Shown: one piece after another, positions 1 through 12,298 of the stretch
Layout of the letters: each line of letters begins with the position of its first letter
How positions within the stretch are numbered: position 1 is the first letter of the stretch
Source: an uncultured Nitrospina sp.
Lineage (GTDB): Bacteria; Nitrospinota; Nitrospinia; Nitrospinales; VA-1
Direction: 5' to 3'
Assembly (NCBI GenBank): GCA_937891765.1
Contig: CALAGQ010000093.1
Location: 1 to 47,312 of the forward strand
Length of the DNA: 47,312 bases
Notes under the pieces: model-generated
What the model saw: only the letters and a program-made list of their open reading frames with translations
Database searches by the model: none
What the model was told of the DNA's origin: nothing
Position numbers and translations under genes: made by a program

Positions 1-792
1 GAAGATGATTATGACGCGGCAAGAGTTTTTCAGGCGACTCACACCGAGGGCCATATTGCGGGGACCACATTTGATAACCTACTTGACTCCAAGAGGTTCG
101 ACATCGCCTCACGCGACCGCATAAAACATTCGGCTCATATCAGCTTTTTTCCTTCAGACACCACAACGCTGGGATTATATTATAACTGGGCGCAAGACGA
201 TTATGAAGACACCGCTATTGGTTTGAACTTTAACCGGAATCAGGAAGTGACGCTTGATCTTGGTATTTCACCCAACCCTTTAACCCAACTTCACTTTTTT
301 TATACCTTTGAAGAAATTCGGTCAAAGCATAGCGGACGCGAGTGGGGAACCAATGTCCCAAATTCCGAGACGGACTTAACTAAAAACTGGACCGGGAATC
401 AGGTCACGAACGCGCACACAGTGGGTCTTGGTGGAAATTATGTTTTGATAAAAAATAAGCTGGACCTCAAGCTCGACTATTCGTTTTCGTTGAGCGAACA
501 GAGCATCGATTTTTATACAGGGTCCGATACGAACGTAATAGGGACTGTCGGGCTTCCTGACCTGCAAACGACCCAGCACAGGTTGGACATGACGGGGATT
601 TACAAATGGTCGAAAAACCTTGATTTGGGCTTGAAGTATGTTTTCGAGAATTACCGGACTGATGATTTTGCCACGGATGGCTTAACTCCCGGAACCGCAG
701 TTGATGCTCGCCTGCTATTAATGACCGGAACCGTGCCGGACTATACGGCGCATAGCACGATTATGTACGCCACCTACCGATTTTCAAATTGA
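1..792 (+). CDS. Outer-membrane beta-barrel protein, C-terminal part (MtrB/PioB-like)
   Basis: The frame is open from the first base, so the gene is cut at its 5' end; 263 residues remain before the TGA at 790-792. The sequence is rich in alternating polar and aromatic residues typical of transmembrane beta strands (for example HISFFPSDTTTLGLYYNW and LDLGLKYVFENY), and it ends in an aromatic-rich strand, YATYRFSN, as outer-membrane barrels do. The spacing of strands and the ending resemble the MtrB/PioB barrels that hold multihaem cytochromes in the outer membrane. No haem motif is visible in this part. The barrel call is firm; the MtrB/PioB assignment is tentative because only the C-terminal third or so is present. 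Confidence 0.6.
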   Translation, partial: EDDYDAARVFQATHTEGHIAGTTFDNLLDSKRFDIASRDRIKHSAHISFFPSDTTTLGLYYNWAQDDYEDTAIGLNFNRNQEVTLDLGISPNPLTQLHFFYTFEEIRSKHSGREWGTNVPNSETDLTKNWTGNQVTNAHTVGLGGNYVLIKNKLDLKLDYSFSLSEQSIDFYTGSDTNVIGTVGLPDLQTTQHRLDMTGIYKWSKNLDLGLKYVFENYRTDDFATDGLTPGTAVDARLLLMTGTVPDYTAHSTIMYATYRFSN

Positions 793-856
793 TCGATAAT
801 CAGCACATCTGTATCTACCGACCGGAATAAAATCGAGGAATGCGGAACAGCGTGAT

Positions 857-2074
857 TCAAGTTTCTTCTTTCTCCAGCAGGGGAAACGAATAGTAAAGCA
901 CTTGCATGACGAAGGGTGGCAGTAGGGTGGTGAGGGCAATCACCATTATCATTCCCGCATAGATTTCGTGAGAGAAGATCCCGCTTTCTCGTCCCAGTTC
1001 GGCAAAAACGATTCCCACTTCTCCACGCGGGATCATGGCGGTGCCTATGATCCAGCGGGAGGGCCAGGGCTGACGGATGACCAGTCCGGCCAACAACTTT
1101 CCCCCTATCGCGACAACAAGCAGAGACAAAGAGAAGAACCAGATAAAGGACGAACCCCAATCGACTTCCTGCAGATTCAGGGACAGGCCAACGGTCACAA
1201 AAAATATTGGAGTGAAGAGGTGGACGATAGGGGTCATTTTGGTATCAATATTTTCAGCAAACGCGGGGGTCGCCACGTGCAGGCCCGCGCCAAAAGGCAG
1301 AAAAAATCGTCTCGACAGGGCCAGGCCTGCGGCAAAACCACCCAACAACATCGGCGCGCCCATCGTGTCAGCCAGCCAGGCAAAAAACAACACCAGAGAA
1401 ACAATCATGGTGGGAATCAAACCCGGGACCGAGCTCTTTTCATCGAAATGCTTTATGATTGAAGACATCAACTTGGCTGCAACGGGAGCCAGAACGAAGA
1501 AAGTCCCTACAAACAGGATCACTTTGGCGACATTGTTCAGATTCGTTCCACCGCCAATGGAAAACTCGTAAAGCAATGCCAGAAGAACCACACCCAAAAT
1601 ATCGTCGAGAACTGCGGCTCCTAGTATGGTTTGTCCCTCTGATGTGTTTAGATGTCCAAAATCGGCGAGCACACGCACTGTGATCCCAATGCTGGTCGCG
1701 GTGAGTGTGCCGCCAATAAATAAAGACACCAGAAGCGGAATACCAAACACCCAATATCCCACCGAGAACCCAAGCAGGAAGGGGGCACCAAACCCTACCA
1801 GGGCCACCACCACAGATTGAAGTCCAGTTTTAGCCAGCCTTTTGACATCGGTTCCCAAACCCACTTTGAATAGAAGCAGGATGATGCCTATTTCCGCCAT
1901 GAGCTTGATCGGTTCAACGGGTTCGATCCAGCCCAAGAGACTGGGACCTAAAACCACGCCCGCCACCAGTTCGCCGATAACCGGGGGCAAATGCAGGCGG
2001 TTCGCCAACTCAGCGAATACCCGGGCGGCAAGAAGAATGATCAATAGAATTAGCAAAAACTGGTGGGTTTCCAT
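857..2074 (-). CDS. Cation/proton antiporter, CPA2 family (KefB/NapA-type membrane domain)
   Basis: A 405-residue inner-membrane protein made almost entirely of hydrophobic helices. It starts with METHQFLLILLIILLAARVF and carries the CPA2 sequence LPPVIGELVAGVVLGPSLLG near residues 29-48. The ion-binding region reads LGAAVLDDILGVVL, with a double aspartate as in electrogenic Na+/H+ exchangers such as NapA, which suggests sodium or proton exchange rather than glutathione-gated K+ efflux. There is no C-terminal RCK/TrkA domain; the protein ends soon after the last helix with an acidic tail. It stands alone, convergent with the barrel gene, with no operon partner visible. The family is confident; the transported ion is inferred. 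Confidence 0.88.
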   Translation of the reverse strand: METHQFLLILLIILLAARVFAELANRLHLPPVIGELVAGVVLGPSLLGWIEPVEPIKLMAEIGIILLLFKVGLGTDVKRLAKTGLQSVVVALVGFGAPFLLGFSVGYWVFGIPLLVSLFIGGTLTATSIGITVRVLADFGHLNTSEGQTILGAAVLDDILGVVLLALLYEFSIGGGTNLNNVAKVILFVGTFFVLAPVAAKLMSSIIKHFDEKSSVPGLIPTMIVSLVLFFAWLADTMGAPMLLGGFAAGLALSRRFFLPFGAGLHVATPAFAENIDTKMTPIVHLFTPIFFVTVGLSLNLQEVDWGSSFIWFFSLSLLVVAIGGKLLAGLVIRQPWPSRWIIGTAMIPRGEVGIVFAELGRESGIFSHEIYAGMIMVIALTTLLPPFVMQVLYYSFPLLEKEET

Positions 2075-2218
2075 AACCGGGATGCCCTTAAAGTCAGCAC
2101 TGGATTCGAACTTACCCTCATATCAGGGTAAGTGAAAAAAATAGGATTGTCTGAAAAAAATTAGGCGATGGCAAAGGAAGCCATCAACTGCAAGCGGCGG
2201 TTCGCCGCGAAAAAAGAG

Positions 2219-2292
2219 TGCGCCCAGCAGGACTCGAACCTGCGACCTACGGTACCGCAAACCGTCGCTCTATCCAGCTGAGCCATGGGCGC
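2219..2292 (-). tRNA. tRNA-Arg (anticodon GCG)
   Basis: The reverse complement folds into a cloverleaf of 74 nt: acceptor GCGCCCA/TGGGCGC, D arm GCTC-AGCTGGATA-GAGC, anticodon stem ACGGT/ACCGT with loop TTGCGGT, and T arm GCAGG-TTCGAGT-CCTGC, with discriminator A. The anticodon GCG reads CGC (and CGU) arginine codons. A20 in the D loop and C35 are the usual arginine identity elements. No CCA is encoded. It lies 28 nt past the stop of the DUF2155 gene on the same strand. Most bacteria use an A34 (inosine) arginine tRNA for this box, so G34 is unusual. Confidence 0.92.
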
Positions 2293-2320
2293 ATAATTGG
2301 GTTGTGATCCCAATCAAAAA

Positions 2321-2926
2321 TCAGGAAATATCAATAGGTATGTAATCCATCAACTGCAGAGCAAAGTTTTCGTGCTCGAACGCGTACATCGTTGGATACT
2401 TTGCAAATGCCCACCCTGTATAAAGAGTCTTGCCGTTTTGTTCAACCACTAATTGAACAGCCGGGTTTGTCAATTCGTTTCCGCCAGAGGTATAAGCCGT
2501 CTGGCTCATCACAAAGTTGGGCAAAAACGGGCCCACTGTAACCTTGATCCCCGAATCCTCCAACTCAAAACTGGAACCCAGGGTGATCGTTTTCATTTCG
2601 TTGCGGGCTTCGTCTTTCTTGTTCTTGACCAGAAGCTTGACCGCTTTCCACTTACCCTCTGCCTCTTCCGGCACAACAACCGCGCGTTGGACTTTAACCG
2701 CTTCTTGAACAGCGGGATGACTTCCGTCGTCAGGCACCTGACCATCCAAACCCTTATCCAATATGGCTTCCTGCGGTGCGTTGGACCGGGACCCCTCAAA
2801 CTGAGAAACATTCAGTTTGTTGATGTCGGTCTCTTTCAGGCTGGCGATATCTTCCTTGCTTTCATAAGTGCAAGCCACTATGAAAACCAGTGTCAACGCA
2901 ACTATGTATTTCAAAATACGCATCAA
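2321..2926 (-). CDS. DUF2155-family lipoprotein
   Basis: A 201-residue protein with a lipoprotein signal (hydrophobic stretch to FIVAC, lipidated Cys19), then a variable linker and a conserved C-terminal half. The part from KWKAVKLLVK (about residue 92) through VGPFLPNFVMS, ELTNPAVQLVV and KYPTMYAFEH matches the DUF2155 family as I know it; that family's function is not established. The start could be either of two consecutive ATG codons; this does not change the lipobox. It is on the same strand as the serS and tRNA-Ser block upstream and is followed by tRNA-Arg. Likely anchored to a membrane facing the periplasm. Confidence 0.82.
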   Translation of the reverse strand: MMRILKYIVALTLVFIVACTYESKEDIASLKETDINKLNVSQFEGSRSNAPQEAILDKGLDGQVPDDGSHPAVQEAVKVQRAVVVPEEAEGKWKAVKLLVKNKKDEARNEMKTITLGSSFELEDSGIKVTVGPFLPNFVMSQTAYTSGGNELTNPAVQLVVEQNGKTLYTGWAFAKYPTMYAFEHENFALQLMDYIPIDIS

Positions 2927-2983
2927 AACTCCAAATCCCGCCCAAGAAAACGAGGCAAGAACTTTTTAAGCCGGGACAACTAT

Positions 2984-3027
2984 CGCTCGCCAGATTAGGC
3001 GATTGCTCGTTGCCTCCATGGCGAATG
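2984..3027. repeat. Palindromic interspersed repeat, family R1 (diverged copy)
   Basis: Begins CGCTCGCCAGATTAGGCGAT and ends TTGCC..CCATGGCGAATGG. It aligns over its whole length with the copies at 16790-16830 and 35434-35479. It lies between the DUF2155 gene and the end of tRNA-Ser(GCT). Confidence 0.6.
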
Positions 3028-3028
3028 G

Positions 3029-3120
<92 letters not shown>

Positions 3121-3126
3121 ATTCTA

Positions 3127-3343
3127 TATCTTTTAGCGGAGTACCTCCGCTGGTAACTTGCAATATCTTTATCCTGCTCCCAAACCGTGTCACGGCCCAA
3201 CGGGCTATTGTCATCTGCCCCTGCGGCGAGTAGCCACGGCTAGTGGAGTTCCTCCACAGGAAATGAGCAATAACTCCAACTGGCTAACAACAATTTATCT
3301 CGGCTCAACGGGCAATTGCCCAGTCGCCCCCACGGCTAGTGGG
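3127..3343. repeat. Repeat-rich spacer between the two tRNA-Ser genes
   Basis: No gene is visible. The stretch is built of short palindromes and near-duplicates: CACGGCTAGTGG occurs twice (around 3234 and 3331), CGGCCCAACGGGCTATTG is echoed by CGGCTCAACGGGCAATTG, and GCGGAGTACCTCCGC forms a hairpin near 3135. The segment TGCCCCTGCGGCGAGTAG near 3216 nearly matches the right arm of the R1 element inside the gene at 35370-35933. Confidence 0.55.
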
Positions 3344-3429
3344 TGGCGGAGGGAGTAGGATTCGAACCCACGGAACTTTCGTTCAACGGTTTTCAAGACC
3401 GCCGCCTTAAACCACTCGGCCATCCCTCC
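3344..3429 (-). tRNA. tRNA-Ser (anticodon TGA)
   Basis: Class II serine tRNA on the reverse strand: acceptor GGAGGGA/TCCCTCC, discriminator G and encoded CCA at 3344-3346. The anticodon loop CTTGAAA gives anticodon TGA for UCA codons, followed by a long variable arm and T loop TTCGAAT. It starts 79 nt after the serS stop on the same strand, with no obvious gap for a separate strong promoter, so cotranscription with serS is plausible. Confidence 0.95.
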
Positions 3430-3508
3430 TGAATATTTTGGACTCGCTTATATTTATCTACTTGCCGGTAAATGTCAAGCAGACTGTTCCCCGTTATAAA
3501 ACTATATT

Positions 3509-4786
3509 TTACAGCGTTAAAGCCTCCCGTCCGTGCATATAGGGACGCAACGCTTCCGGCACCACAACGGTCCCGTCTTCCTGCTGGTAGTTTTCTAGCA
3601 GAGCCACAAACAATCTGCCCGCAGCCAGGCCTGAACCGTTCAGAGTATGGACAAACTCCGGTTTGCCGCCGGTGCGTTTTTTACTGCGAATCCGGGCTCG
3701 TCGCGCCTGATAGTCGGTAAAATTACTGCAGGACGAAATCTCCCGATACGTATCCTGACTGGGAAGCCACACTTCGAGATCATAAGTTTTGGCGGCAGAG
3801 AAACCCAGGTCACCGGCACATAGCTCCATCACCCGGTAATGCAAATTGAGTTTTTTCAGGATAGATTCAGCATTCTCGACCAAAGCTTCAAGCTCTTTGG
3901 CGGACTCCTCGGGTCGGCTGAATTTAACCAGCTCTACTTTGTCGAACTGGTGTTGGCGAATCAACCCTTGCGTGTCTTTGCCATAAGACCCCGCCTCTCT
4001 CCTGAAACAGGGGGTGTAAGCGGCATAACAGATCGGCAACGACTCCTCCTCCAGAATTTCATCGCGATGAAAATTGGTAACAGGAACTTCAGCAGTGGGG
4101 ATGAGGTAAAGGGGGTCGTCGCGGGTGGCGAATAACTCTTCCTCAAATTTGGGCAATTGCCCAGTACCCTGCATGCTCTCTTTATTGACCAGAAAGGGTG
4201 GATATAATTCCTCATATCCGTTCTCACGAGTTTGCACATCGATCATGAAATTGATCAAAGCGCGTAACAGTCCTGCTCCCTGCCCTTTGTAAACTGCGAA
4301 CCGGGCTCCGGAAATTTTTACGGCTCTTTTTAAATCAATCAGGCCGAGTTGCTCGCCGATTTCAACATGATTTTTTGGTTTGAAAGAAAGTTTTGGCTTT
4401 GTTCCCCAATCGCGCACCATTTTGTTGGCGCTTTCATCGGCGCCGTCAGGAATAGCGTCATCGGGAATATTGGGAATGCCAAGCAGTGTCTCCTGCACTT
4501 GCTGTTCCAAGGTTTGAATTTTATCATCCAGCTCTTTTATGGAGATGTTGATGGTTTTGACTTCTTCCATCAGTTCGGAGGCGTCCTCGCCTTTTTGTTT
4601 GAGCTGGCCGACTTCTGCCGAAAGTTTCTTTTTTTTATTTTTCAGCGATTCCGATTCTTGAAGTCCCAAGCGTCGGTCTTCTTCGGGCTTGAGCAGTTCA
4701 TCCAGTTCCTTAAAATCTCCGCCCCGGCGTTTGAGACGGGTTTTCACCGCTTCAGGATTTTCGCGAATAATTTTTAAATCGAGCAT
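3509..4786 (-). CDS. serS: Seryl-tRNA synthetase
   Basis: A 425-residue class II synthetase that charges tRNA-Ser (and tRNA-Sec where present) with serine in the cytoplasm. The N-terminal 110 residues form the long coiled-coil arm that grips the variable arm of tRNA-Ser (charged heptads from about 30 to 105). The catalytic domain shows the motif 2 region PCFRREAGSYGKDTQGLIR and motif 3 region LNGSGLAAGRLFVALLENYQ near the C-terminus. Length is normal. The ATG overlaps the stop of the upstream TPR gene (TGATG), which implies translational coupling. Two tRNA-Ser genes follow on the same strand, so the enzyme and two of its substrates may share a transcript. Confidence 0.98.
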   Translation of the reverse strand: MLDLKIIRENPEAVKTRLKRRGGDFKELDELLKPEEDRRLGLQESESLKNKKKKLSAEVGQLKQKGEDASELMEEVKTINISIKELDDKIQTLEQQVQETLLGIPNIPDDAIPDGADESANKMVRDWGTKPKLSFKPKNHVEIGEQLGLIDLKRAVKISGARFAVYKGQGAGLLRALINFMIDVQTRENGYEELYPPFLVNKESMQGTGQLPKFEEELFATRDDPLYLIPTAEVPVTNFHRDEILEEESLPICYAAYTPCFRREAGSYGKDTQGLIRQHQFDKVELVKFSRPEESAKELEALVENAESILKKLNLHYRVMELCAGDLGFSAAKTYDLEVWLPSQDTYREISSCSNFTDYQARRARIRSKKRTGGKPEFVHTLNGSGLAAGRLFVALLENYQQEDGTVVVPEALRPYMHGREALTL

Positions 4787-5619
4787 CAGTGTTTCTTTTT
4801 CATCCTTTTTTCAATACCCTCTAGTTTCATTTTGAGTATCGCGGGGTAGATATAGAGGCCATCCAAAGCCTTGAATCGGTTATACGCTTCTTGCAGATGC
4901 CCTTCTTCTTCCAGGCAGGAGGCAACAACAAAGTCCATGTCTTCTTTAAAGCGGCTTTCTGAATATTCCAGATTAAAGTGCCGGTACTGTTCTCTTGCTT
5001 CGGGGCACCGGCTCAACGCATAAAGAATTTCGATAATTTTAAAATTTGATTCTTCCGCCCAGGAACTTTTAGGATAATTTTCCAGCAAAATCTCCAGCTC
5101 TACCAGGGCCTGCTCGTAATTTTGTTTTTTATAATAAATAGAGGCAATACGGTATTGATGGTCGCCATTGTCATTTTTATCTGCATAATGATTGATCAAA
5201 TTCTGGTATTCGATGATCGCCTGATCATAATCTTTCAAACCAAACTCAGCGATTTCCGCAATATATTTTTGCGCCGGATAACTAAACTCTCCGCCTCGAT
5301 TCATTTGCAGGACTTCCTGAAAATAAACCAGCGATCGGGAACTGTTATTCAAACTGAAGTGGTGAATTTCACCAAGGCGAAACAGGGCTTCTTCTGCCAG
5401 CGGGCCGGAGGGATGCTTTTTCAATACTTCATTGAACATCTCGATAGCGCTATGATTTCGGCCCTGAACCCATTCTTCATTCGCCTTCTGAAGAAGGGGG
5501 TCCATCTGTTCCGAGCAGGAAACGAGGAAGATCCACCCCAGAAAAAAAATTCCCGCCGTTAGCTTGTTCCAGCCCGACAGGTTAGACCATATTGGAATGG
5601 GAGAGGTCGTCACATCCAT
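4786..5619 (-). CDS. TPR-repeat lipoprotein
   Basis: A 277-residue protein with a hydrophobic segment ending in the lipobox FLVSC (Cys35), then helical repeats with TPR character across residues 40-260, for example AEEALFRLGEIHHF, YDQAIIEYQNLINHY and YEQALVELEILLENYPKS. The repeat style resembles BamD/YbgF-type periplasmic TPR proteins, but the length and sequence do not allow a specific name. The n-region before the hydrophobic stretch is long for a lipoprotein, so the true start may lie a few codons downstream. The gene sits 9 nt after gyrA and overlaps serS by one base. Confidence 0.7.
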   Translation of the reverse strand: MDVTTSPIPIWSNLSGWNKLTAGIFFLGWIFLVSCSEQMDPLLQKANEEWVQGRNHSAIEMFNEVLKKHPSGPLAEEALFRLGEIHHFSLNNSSRSLVYFQEVLQMNRGGEFSYPAQKYIAEIAEFGLKDYDQAIIEYQNLINHYADKNDNGDHQYRIASIYYKKQNYEQALVELEILLENYPKSSWAEESNFKIIEILYALSRCPEAREQYRHFNLEYSESRFKEDMDFVVASCLEEEGHLQEAYNRFKALDGLYIYPAILKMKLEGIEKRMKKKH

Positions 5620-5628
5620 GGAGAGATT

Positions 5629-8046
5629 TTATTCAACCAGTTTTTCGATACTGACGACCTGATTACCTTCGCCGGTACCCACCAGACGAACCCCTTGGGT
5701 ATTTCGGCCTATCAAGGATATTTCGCTGACTCGCATGCGAACAATATTCCCATCGGAAGTGATGACCAGAAGCTGATCGGCCTCATCCACCTGTTGCACG
5801 CCCACTACAGTTCCTATTTTTTCATTACAGCGGATCGTCATGACACCCAGCCCGCCGCGGCCCTGCTGAGGATACTCTTCCATGGGTGTTCGCTTGCCAT
5901 AACCGTTTGAAGTTACCGTGAGGAGTTTGTTGCCGGGTTGAACAATTTCAGCACCCACGACCCGGTCTCCGTCTTTGAGGCGAATGCCACGAACCCCTCT
6001 GCCTGTGCGACCGATGGGACGTACTTCCTTTTCGTTAAAGCGAATTGAAAACCCTCTTTCGGTGGCGAGTAAAATATCACTTTTCCCGTCACACAACTCT
6101 GCGGCGATAACCCGGTCACCATCGTCGATCGTCAGCCCGATAATGCCGCCCTGCCGAGGTTTCCTGTATGCCATTAAAGAAGTTTTTTTAACGATGCCGC
6201 GTTCTGTAGCGACCATGACAAATTTATCTTCTTCAAATTCCCTGAGAGAAAGGATACTGGCTATGGCCTCTCCCGGCTGGAGCCGCAAAAGATTGGCGAT
6301 GGATTTACCTTTTGCGATCCGGCTTACTTCTGGAATGGAATAAACCCGTAGCGCGTGAATCTTTCCGATGCTGGTAAACACCAAAAGATGGCTCAGCGTT
6401 GAAGCGATGAAAAGTTTTTCGACAACATCTTCTTCTTTAAGATTCATCCCGCGAATGCCTTTACCGCCTCTTCTTTGGGCTCGGTAATTGTCAACGGTTT
6501 GCCGTTTGATATAACCGCTTCGGGTATAGACGACCACCGTATCTTCATCGGCGATGAGGTCTTCAATGTCTATATCGCCCTCATCCGTCTCGGCGATTTC
6601 TGTCCGCCTGTCATTGCCATACTTGTTTTTAATTTCCAGCAATTCTTCTTTGATGATCTTAAGCTTGACTTCTTCGTGAGCAAGAACATTTTGCAGTTCT
6701 TTGATCAACTTACGGGTTTCTTCCAAATCTTCAATTATTTTTTGCCGCTCCAGCCCGGTGAGACGCTGCAGACGCATTTCAAGAATGGCTTTAGCCTGGA
6801 TTTCTGACAATCCGAACTCGGCCATGAGTCCGTCACGCGCGGCGGCCGGGTCTGCGGCATTGCGGATAAGCTGAACCACTGCATCCAGATTATCCAGCGC
6901 AACGGCCAATCCTTCGAGGATATGTTCTTTCTCGCGAGCTTTCCTTAAGTCAAACTCAGTCCTGCGCGTCACCACTTCTTTACGAAATAGAATAAAGTGA
7001 TGCAAAAACTCTTTCAGGTTTAGGACTCTAGGCTGCTGATTCACCAAAGCCAGCAGGATAACGCCGAAAGTGTCTTGAAGCTGAGTATTTTTATAAAGGG
7101 CATTTAAAACCACCTGACCCACGGTGCCTTTTTTCAATTCCACCACGACGCGGATTCCGTCCCGGTCCGACTCATCCCGCAGATCTGAAATTCCTTCCAG
7201 CCGCTTGTCTCTTACCAGTTCGGCGATCTTCTCCACCATTCGGGCCTTGTTAACCTGATACGGCAGCTCGTTGATGACGATGCGTTCCCGGTCGCCCTTC
7301 TCCATGGTTTCAATCTCGGCACGCCCCCGAACTCGGATGATGCCTCTGCCGGTTTTGTAAGCGGACCATATTCCATTTCTTCCTTGTATGATTCCACGTG
7401 TTGGAAAGTCTGGACCCGGCATAAGCCCAATAAGGTCTTCCACCGTACAATCGGGATTCTCAATAACATAAACGGCGGAATCGATAACCTCTCTCAGGTT
7501 ATGCGGAGGAATATTGGTCGCCATGCCCACAGCGATTCCTGACGAACCATTAACGAGCAATTGTGGAAAGCTTGCGGGTAAAACTGAGGGCTCTTTCAGC
7601 GAGTCATCGTAGTTGGGAGTAAATTGAACGGTGTCTTTTTCCAGATCACGGAGCAGTTCACCGGTGATCTCTTCCATACGAATTTCTGTATAACGCATGG
7701 CGGCGGCGGAATCGCCATCTATCGAACCAAAGTTGCCCTGGCCATCAACAAGTGGGTGTCTTTGAGAAAACTCCTGCGCCAAACGAACAATGGTGTCATA
7801 AATCGCCTGGTCTCCATGTGGATGGTATTTACCCATCACGTCACCGACAATGCGAGCCGATTTTTTATAGGGCTTGTTCCAGACATTACCGGTTTCATGC
7901 ATCGCGTAGAGAGCTCGGCGGTGAACAGGCTTCAATCCATCCCGGACATCTGGCAGGGCACGTCCAATGATTACGCTCATTGCGTAATCAAGGTACGAGT
8001 TTTTCATTTCATCGTCTATGTTGATCGGTTCGATCGTTTCCGGCAT
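5629..8046 (-). CDS. gyrA: DNA gyrase subunit A
   Basis: An 805-residue type IIA topoisomerase subunit that cuts and rejoins DNA during negative supercoiling. Visible landmarks: N-terminal [20 protein letters not shown], catalytic Tyr119 in [11 protein letters not shown], and the GyrA box QRRGGKG around residue 525, which separates gyrase from topoisomerase IV. A six-bladed C-terminal DNA-wrapping domain follows. In the quinolone-determining region the sequence is [10 protein letters not shown]: Gln80 occupies the position of E. coli Ser83, while the Asp equivalent to Asp87 is kept. It lies 70 nt after gyrB on the same strand. Confidence 0.98.
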   Translation of the reverse strand: MPETIEPINIDDEMKNSYLDYAMSVIIGRALPDVRDGLKPVHRRALYAMHETGNVWNKPYKKSARIVGDVMGKYHPHGDQAIYDTIVRLAQEFSQRHPLVDGQGNFGSIDGDSAAAMRYTEIRMEEITGELLRDLEKDTVQFTPNYDDSLKEPSVLPASFPQLLVNGSSGIAVGMATNIPPHNLREVIDSAVYVIENPDCTVEDLIGLMPGPDFPTRGIIQGRNGIWSAYKTGRGIIRVRGRAEIETMEKGDRERIVINELPYQVNKARMVEKIAELVRDKRLEGISDLRDESDRDGIRVVVELKKGTVGQVVLNALYKNTQLQDTFGVILLALVNQQPRVLNLKEFLHHFILFRKEVVTRRTEFDLRKAREKEHILEGLAVALDNLDAVVQLIRNAADPAAARDGLMAEFGLSEIQAKAILEMRLQRLTGLERQKIIEDLEETRKLIKELQNVLAHEEVKLKIIKEELLEIKNKYGNDRRTEIAETDEGDIDIEDLIADEDTVVVYTRSGYIKRQTVDNYRAQRRGGKGIRGMNLKEEDVVEKLFIASTLSHLLVFTSIGKIHALRVYSIPEVSRIAKGKSIANLLRLQPGEAIASILSLREFEEDKFVMVATERGIVKKTSLMAYRKPRQGGIIGLTIDDGDRVIAAELCDGKSDILLATERGFSIRFNEKEVRPIGRTGRGVRGIRLKDGDRVVGAEIVQPGNKLLTVTSNGYGKRTPMEEYPQQGRGGLGVMTIRCNEKIGTVVGVQQVDEADQLLVITSDGNIVRMRVSEISLIGRNTQGVRLVGTGEGNQVVSIEKLVE

Positions 8047-8116
8047 TCAAATACCTTTCAGCGTATGAATTTCAAAAGTGACAAAAGAAGAAAAATATCA
8101 GCTATTAGTGGTTTCC

Positions 8117-10744
<2,628 letters not shown>

Positions 10745-10784
10745 TTATATTTATATTTAGTTGTAGAAGTAGGCACTGAAAGTA

Positions 10785-10793
10785 TGTGGAAAA
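10785..10793 (-). promoter_or_regulatory. DnaA-box-like 9-mer in the dnaA-gyrB spacer
   Basis: TGTGGAAAA on the plus strand reads TTTTCCACA in reverse, matching the relaxed DnaA box TTWTNCACA. It is the only such match I found in the 237-nt AT-rich spacer (10712-10948). A single match in AT-rich DNA may be chance. Confidence 0.3.
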
Positions 10794-10948
10794 GCTATCT
10801 AAGTTTTCAATTTAAAAGGCAGAATTTAATGAAGAAGTTGTTGTTAAAAATGCGCTTTTTTGAGTAAGGGTGGGAGAAAAATTTACTCTCTTGATTATAC
10901 CTTATTTTGCCTGTTTTATTCAGGTTTTTTTAACATGTTTTAGACAGG

Positions 10949-12298
10949 TTATCCCTTTTCTATAAGATCGATTATTTCTCGGATAGAAGCCTCTAATTCT
11001 TTGTTTTCCTTAATTAAATTAGATACCTTTTTGTAAGAGAAAATCACTGTAGTGTGATCTTTGCCACCAAACTGGCGACCGATTTCAGGAAGGGAGGACT
11101 TGGTGTGTTCGCGGCATAAAAACATGGCTATTTGTCGGGGTACGGAAATGTCGCGAGTTCGCCTTTTGGATTTAATATCAGAGACCTTGATATCATAAAA
11201 TCCGGCCACAACTTTCATGATATTAGCAACGGTGAAATACTTGTTTTTATCGAGCGTAAAACCCCGCAAGACTTCTTTGGCTAACTCCAGATCGAGCTTA
11301 CGATGGGTAAACGATGAGAAGGCGATCACCCTAAGCAGAAAACCTTCTAATTCGCGAATATTAGATTTTATATTGCCGGCTATAAAGATAGCAACATCCT
11401 GAGGAATGGTTTTTTGATGAACGTCGGCCTTTTTATACAAAATCGCAACTTTTGTTTCCAGGTCGGGAGGACTGATATCCGCGACCAACCCGGATTCAAA
11501 CCGGGACCGTAATCGCTCTTCCATATTCTTAATATCTTTGGGATACCTGTCGCTAGAAATAACCAGCTGTTTATGCGATTCGTAGAGGGTGTTAAAGGTA
11601 TAAAAAAACTCTTCCTGAGTCCTTTCCTTGCCGGCAAGGAATTGAATGTCATCGACCAACAAAACATCGAGAGGGCGATACCTTTTCCGGAAAAAAGGCA
11701 TTTTATCCTTTTTAATAGATTCAATAAGGTCAACAGTAAAACTCTCAGCAGAAATATAACGAACCTGGGACCCAGGGTTGTTCTCGCAAATTTTGTTACC
11801 AACAGCATGGAGAAGATGTGTTTTACCCAATCCTACCGCACCATACAAAAATAAAGGGTTGTAGGCGATGGCCGGGTTTGTGGCAACGGCCAAGGCCGCC
11901 GCATGGGCAAACTGGTTGCTCGAACCGACCACAAAATTTGAAAAATTGTATTTAGGATTGAGAGAGGACGAAACAGGAAGACTTGTAACAGGTTCAATAA
12001 CCGGGGTTTCTTCAACCTCCTCTTTATTCTGACCCGTTTGGGCTATAATTTCAGATTCTATGCAAAAATCTACCAGGATCGGCTTTTCCGTGACAGATTT
12101 TAACGTGGTTTCGATCAGGTCTCGGTAATTCTCTATGAGGCATTTTCTATAAAATTGATTCGGAACCGCGATGGTCATCAAACCCTCATCGAGGGTCCTC
12201 GGGTAGGTGGGCGAAAACCAGGTGGTATAACTTTCGGGGAGTATTTGCTCCTCAATTTTTTCTAAACATTTTTTCCAAAGAGCTTCTTTGACTTCCAT
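10949..12298 (-). CDS. dnaA: Chromosomal replication initiator DnaA
   Basis: An AAA+ initiator that binds DnaA boxes and melts the origin. I place the start at the ATG of MEVKEALWKKCLEK, giving 449 residues; the frame is open for 27 more codons upstream but that stretch is hydrophobic and unlike domain I. Domain I is residues 1-80, a linker follows, then the AAA+ domain with Walker A YGAVGLGKTHLL and Walker B VLLVDDIQFLAG. Domain IV ends with the DNA-binding signature REHTKSSLPEIGRQFGGKDHTTV, here written in two parts: REHTKSSLPEIG and RQFGGKDHTTV. It leads the leftward dnaA-gyrB-gyrA block. Confidence 0.97.
   Translation of the reverse strand: MEVKEALWKKCLEKIEEQILPESYTTWFSPTYPRTLDEGLMTIAVPNQFYRKCLIENYRDLIETTLKSVTEKPILVDFCIESEIIAQTGQNKEEVEETPVIEPVTSLPVSSSLNPKYNFSNFVVGSSNQFAHAAALAVATNPAIAYNPLFLYGAVGLGKTHLLHAVGNKICENNPGSQVRYISAESFTVDLIESIKKDKMPFFRKRYRPLDVLLVDDIQFLAGKERTQEEFFYTFNTLYESHKQLVISSDRYPKDIKNMEERLRSRFESGLVADISPPDLETKVAILYKKADVHQKTIPQDVAIFIAGNIKSNIRELEGFLLRVIAFSSFTHRKLDLELAKEVLRGFTLDKNKYFTVANIMKVVAGFYDIKVSDIKSKRRTRDISVPRQIAMFLCREHTKSSLPEIGRQFGGKDHTTVIFSYKKVSNLIKENKELEASIREIIDLIEKG

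Noticed and set aside
2195..2218. GC hairpin next to tRNA-Arg as its terminator
   Set aside because: In the direction of the tRNA the T-run comes before the hairpin (CTCTTTTTTCGCGGCG), the wrong order for a Rho-independent terminator.
10917..10938. CCTG...CAGG hairpin with T-run as a terminator of dnaA
   Set aside because: The T-run follows the stem only on the plus strand, while dnaA is transcribed leftward; the stem is only four pairs.
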